14,854 bases of DNA from Chloroflexota bacterium (GTDB lineage: Bacteria; Chloroflexota; Dehalococcoidia; UBA2979), in the NCBI GenBank assembly GCA_947446155.1, contig CANFFZ010000049.1, positions 1 through 14,854 on the forward strand, given 5' to 3'. The position numbers and the translations under genes were made by a program. Shown piece by piece: positions 12,535 through 14,854 of this stretch; positions within the stretch are counted from its first letter, which is position 1, and every line of letters begins with the position of its first letter. The notes below the pieces were generated by a model. It was not told the origin of the DNA and made no database searches. It saw only the letters and a program-made list of their open reading frames with translations.

Positions 12535-14854
12535 CTACCGCGGGGCCGCCTGAGTCGCCTTCCAGGCATCGATCACCGCGCGGGCGACTGGCCCCGCCTG
12601 CTGAGAGCCCGAGCCGGCGAACTCCTTCACCACTACGACCGCGATCTGGTCGTCCTCGACAGGCGCGAACGCGATGAACAGTGCGTGTGAGTTGTCGCCC
12701 GGAGCGACTTCCGCGGATCCAGTCTTCCCGCCGACGCGCAGACCGGGGATCGCCACCGTTGCCGCCCAGCCGTCCTTCACGCCATGCTCCATCATCCCCC
12801 GCAGCGCCTCGGCGGTGGCGGGTGACATCGCGCGCCGCCAGTCCTCGGTCGGCTCATCGAGGAACAGTCGAGGTCTGGGTACCACGCCGCCGTTGCCGAC
12901 GGCTGCCGTGACCAGCGCGAGGTGCAGCGGTGTGAACTGCAGTTCGCCCTGGCCGAAGGCGCTGGCAGCCAGCCCCGCGCCGGTGTCGAGGAACTTCGGG
13001 GCGGTGCTCAGCCGTCCCGCGGTCGTCGGGAGGGCGAACGGGATCGCCTCAGTCAGTCCGAGGGCACGCGACATCTCGCGCAGCCGGTCGGCCCCGACTT
13101 TGACACCGAGCTCGGCGAAATAGGTGTTGCACGAGTACGCGTAGGCGTCCGAGGCGTTCCGCGTCGTCTTCCCGGGCGGCTCGTTGCGGCTGATGATGCG
13201 GACGCCGTCCACGAACACCTGCTCCGGGCACGACACCGGGGTGTCGGGCTTGACAAGTCCGTGTTCGAGGGCGGCCGCCATCGTCACCGTCTTGAACGTC
13301 GACCCCGGCGCGTAGAGGCCCTGTGTCGCGCGATTGAGGAGCGCGCTCTTCGGGTCGCTTCGGAGGGCGGCCCACTCCTCCTCGCTGAACGTCGGGTTGA
13401 ACGTCGGGGTGCTCACCATCGCGAGCACATCCCCGGTGTGTGGATCGATCGCTACGACAGCGCCCGGCGCGTTGCCCATCGCCTTCTCTGCAGCCTGCTG
13501 GATCCGCAGATCGAGGGTCAGCCGGACATCCTCGCCGTTGCGCCGCTCGTGCAGCACGTCCTGCCAGGTGCTGCGCAGCGTGGGCGCCGTCCGGCCGACG
13601 AGGGTGTCCGCGCGGATGCCCTCGACGCCCGTCGCGCCGACCTGCGTGGAGTCGAAGCCGAGCACATGGACGGCGCCGGGGGCGCGGTAGACGCGCTGGC
13701 GCTCGCCATTCGGCCCGGTAACGGTCTCCGCGAGCACCTGTCCGTTCCGGTCGAGGATGCGCCCGCGCGCGACTCGGTCGGACTCGCGCCGTAGCCGTTC
13801 GCCGCTGACCGCGGGCTCCGAGGCGAGGTCGCGACGGACGACGTGCCAGTAGCCGAGGCCCAGCGAGACGACGAAGAAGCCCGTCAGCAGGGCGAGGCCC
13901 AGTTCTCGGATCGGCGCCTCGATGCGCGAGACGGAGGGCAGGCTACGACCCTCGGATGTTCCCGCGCTGGTGAGCAGCGCGAGCATCACCCACGCCACCA
14001 CCATCGAACTCCCGCCGTACGACAGGAACGGACTGGTGAGGCCGGTGAGCGGCATCAGCCGCAGCACCCCGCTGAACACGATGAGCACCTGCGCGCCGAG
14101 GCTGACCGCGAGTCCCACGCTCAACAACTGCCCGAACGCGTCCTCGATCGCCTTCGCGCGCGCGAGCCCTCGGATCACGAAGAGCCCGTACAGCATCACG
14201 ACCGCGAGCGATCCGAGGAGCCCCCACTCCTCCCCGATCACCGCGAGCGGGTAGTCGGTATGGGCTGCCGGCACGAGTCCCGGGTTGCCATAGCCCGGCC
14301 CGGCGCCGAAGACGCCACCGAACACCAGCCCGCCGATCGCCTGCAACGACTGGTACCCCGCCCCTCGAGGGTCCGCCCACGGGTCGAGCCACGCGTCGAC
14401 GCGGCCCTGGATCCGCGCCGACCCGAAGTAGGCGAGCAGCCCGAGCGCGATCACGCCCACGAGGGCGACGAGCAAGTAGTCGCGCCGCCTCGTCGCTATG
14501 TACAACATCGTGATCGCGGAGGTGCCGAAGATCAGCGCCGGGCCGAAGTCGCGCTGCGCCACGACGACGAGCACCGTGATCCCGAGGACGCCGAGGATCG
14601 GGAGCCAGTAGCCCGGCACCGGGGTCCGGCCCCGCTCGCCGTGCCACGCCATCTCGGCCGGATGCTCCGCGAGGTGCCCCGCGAGGAAGGCGACGAGGAG
14701 GACGCGGAGCAACTCGGCGGGCTGCACCGTGATCGGCCCCACCTGCAACCATAGGCGAGCACCCTGCCCCGTCACGTCCGCGCCGAACAGCAGCGTGATC
14801 CCCGCGAGCAGCATGCCGGCTGCCATCAGCAGATACCTGAACCGCCGCAACCAC
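12535..14854 (-). CDS. SEDS glycosyltransferase fused to class B PBP transpeptidase (N-terminus off the window)
   Basis: One polypeptide carrying both halves of a peptidoglycan synthase. Residue numbers count from the TTG at 14850, which is internal: the frame is open to the window edge and the first SEDS helices are missing. Residues 1-300 are FtsW/RodA-like: LWLQVGPITVQPAEL (33-47), QRDFGPALIF (99-108), GGVFGAGPGYGNP (178-190), HTDYPLAVIGEEWGLLG (197-213) with Asp199 at the place of the essential Asp of RodA, and PLTGLTSPFLSYGGSS (267-282). After a membrane helix (317-335), the PBP part begins with the linker ARGRILDRNGQVLAET (361-376). The transpeptidase (about 445-765) has Ser517-Thr-Phe-Lys520, Ser573-Cys-Asn575 and Lys709-Thr-Gly711. 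The layout matches an actinobacterial ftsW-pbpA pair run together. SEDS proteins polymerise lipid II and the PBP crosslinks the strands. No stop or start signal interrupts the junction (300-345). Confidence 0.9.
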   Translation of the reverse strand, partial: WLRRFRYLLMAAGMLLAGITLLFGADVTGQGARLWLQVGPITVQPAELLRVLLVAFLAGHLAEHPAEMAWHGERGRTPVPGYWLPILGVLGITVLVVVAQRDFGPALIFGTSAITMLYIATRRRDYLLVALVGVIALGLLAYFGSARIQGRVDAWLDPWADPRGAGYQSLQAIGGLVFGGVFGAGPGYGNPGLVPAAHTDYPLAVIGEEWGLLGSLAVVMLYGLFVIRGLARAKAIEDAFGQLLSVGLAVSLGAQVLIVFSGVLRLMPLTGLTSPFLSYGGSSMVVAWVMLALLTSAGTSEGRSLPSVSRIEAPIRELGLALLTGFFVVSLGLGYWHVVRRDLASEPAVSGERLRRESDRVARGRILDRNGQVLAETVTGPNGERQRVYRAPGAVHVLGFDSTQVGATGVEGIRADTLVGRTAPTLRSTWQDVLHERRNGEDVRLTLDLRIQQAAEKAMGNAPGAVVAIDPHTGDVLAMVSTPTFNPTFSEEEWAALRSDPKSALLNRATQGLYAPGSTFKTVTMAAALEHGLVKPDTPVSCPEQVFVDGVRIISRNEPPGKTTRNASDAYAYSCNTYFAELGVKVGADRLREMSRALGLTEAIPFALPTTAGRLSTAPKFLDTGAGLAASAFGQGELQFTPLHLALVTAAVGNGGVVPRPRLFLDEPTEDWRRAMSPATAEALRGMMEHGVKDGWAATVAIPGLRVGGKTGSAEVAPGDNSHALFIAFAPVEDDQIAVVVVKEFAGSGSQQAGPVARAVIDAWKATQAAPR

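Noticed and set aside
13843..14754. 303-codon plus-strand frame at the right end
   Set aside because: It is antisense to the SEDS domain, rich in Glu/Arg/His and without any fold signal.
14848..14850. TTG at 14850 as the true start of the SEDS-PBP protein
   Set aside because: The frame is open to the window edge, and the first visible residues correspond to the middle of a SEDS domain, so the start is outside.

Overview
The window is G+C-rich with tightly packed bacterial genes on both strands and no gene-free stretch longer than about 150 bases. Gene content and style suggest a Chloroflexota (Dehalococcoidia-like) bacterium, with a deep-branching actinomycete as the alternative. The grounds are a menaquinone operon, HadA/HadB-like MaoC proteins, crotonases, EstB-type hydrolases and a fused SEDS-PBP. 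This placement is inference. The genetic code is standard, because UGA terminates menC, the PHP-MaoC gene and the DUF1003 gene.

Layout. Bases 1-4376 (+) are a menaquinone block: menB (5' end cut by the window edge), menA, menC and menE, with gaps of 15 and 10 nt and then a 1-nt stop/start overlap. Together they turn chorismate-derived intermediates into demethylmenaquinone. An unrecognised 204-aa gene (4373-4987, -) converges on menE, and the two stop codons share a CTAG. A 149-nt divergent spacer follows. Then come a PHP phosphoesterase fused to a HadA-like hotdog domain, a HadB-like MaoC protein overlapping it by 4 nt, and a DoxX membrane protein (5137-7256, +). A crotonase and a DUF1003 membrane protein lie at 7275-8767 (-).

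The most interesting locus is 8829-9521 (+). It is a DsbA/FrnE-type thioredoxin-fold oxidoreductase whose frame is interrupted only by a UGA, exactly where the first cysteine of the active-site CPWC motif belongs. The motif reads [UGA]-P-W-C. A stem-loop with a G-first apical loop starts 13 nt after the UGA, with its loop 21 nt downstream, within the accepted geometry of a bacterial SECIS element. I read this as a selenoprotein (Sec27-Pro-Trp-Cys30). A standard gene caller would start it at the GTG at 8931 and lose the active site.

The right part (9527-14854, -) holds a GNAT acetyltransferase and two tandem beta-lactamase-family serine hydrolases. The copy nearer the GNAT gene is broken by a Trp-to-stop change and a 1-nt deletion. 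At the right edge is a single polypeptide joining an FtsW/RodA-type SEDS glycosyltransferase to a class B penicillin-binding transpeptidase. It is cut by the window edge at its N-terminus.

No tRNA, rRNA, CRISPR array, insertion sequence or convincing rho-independent terminator was seen.
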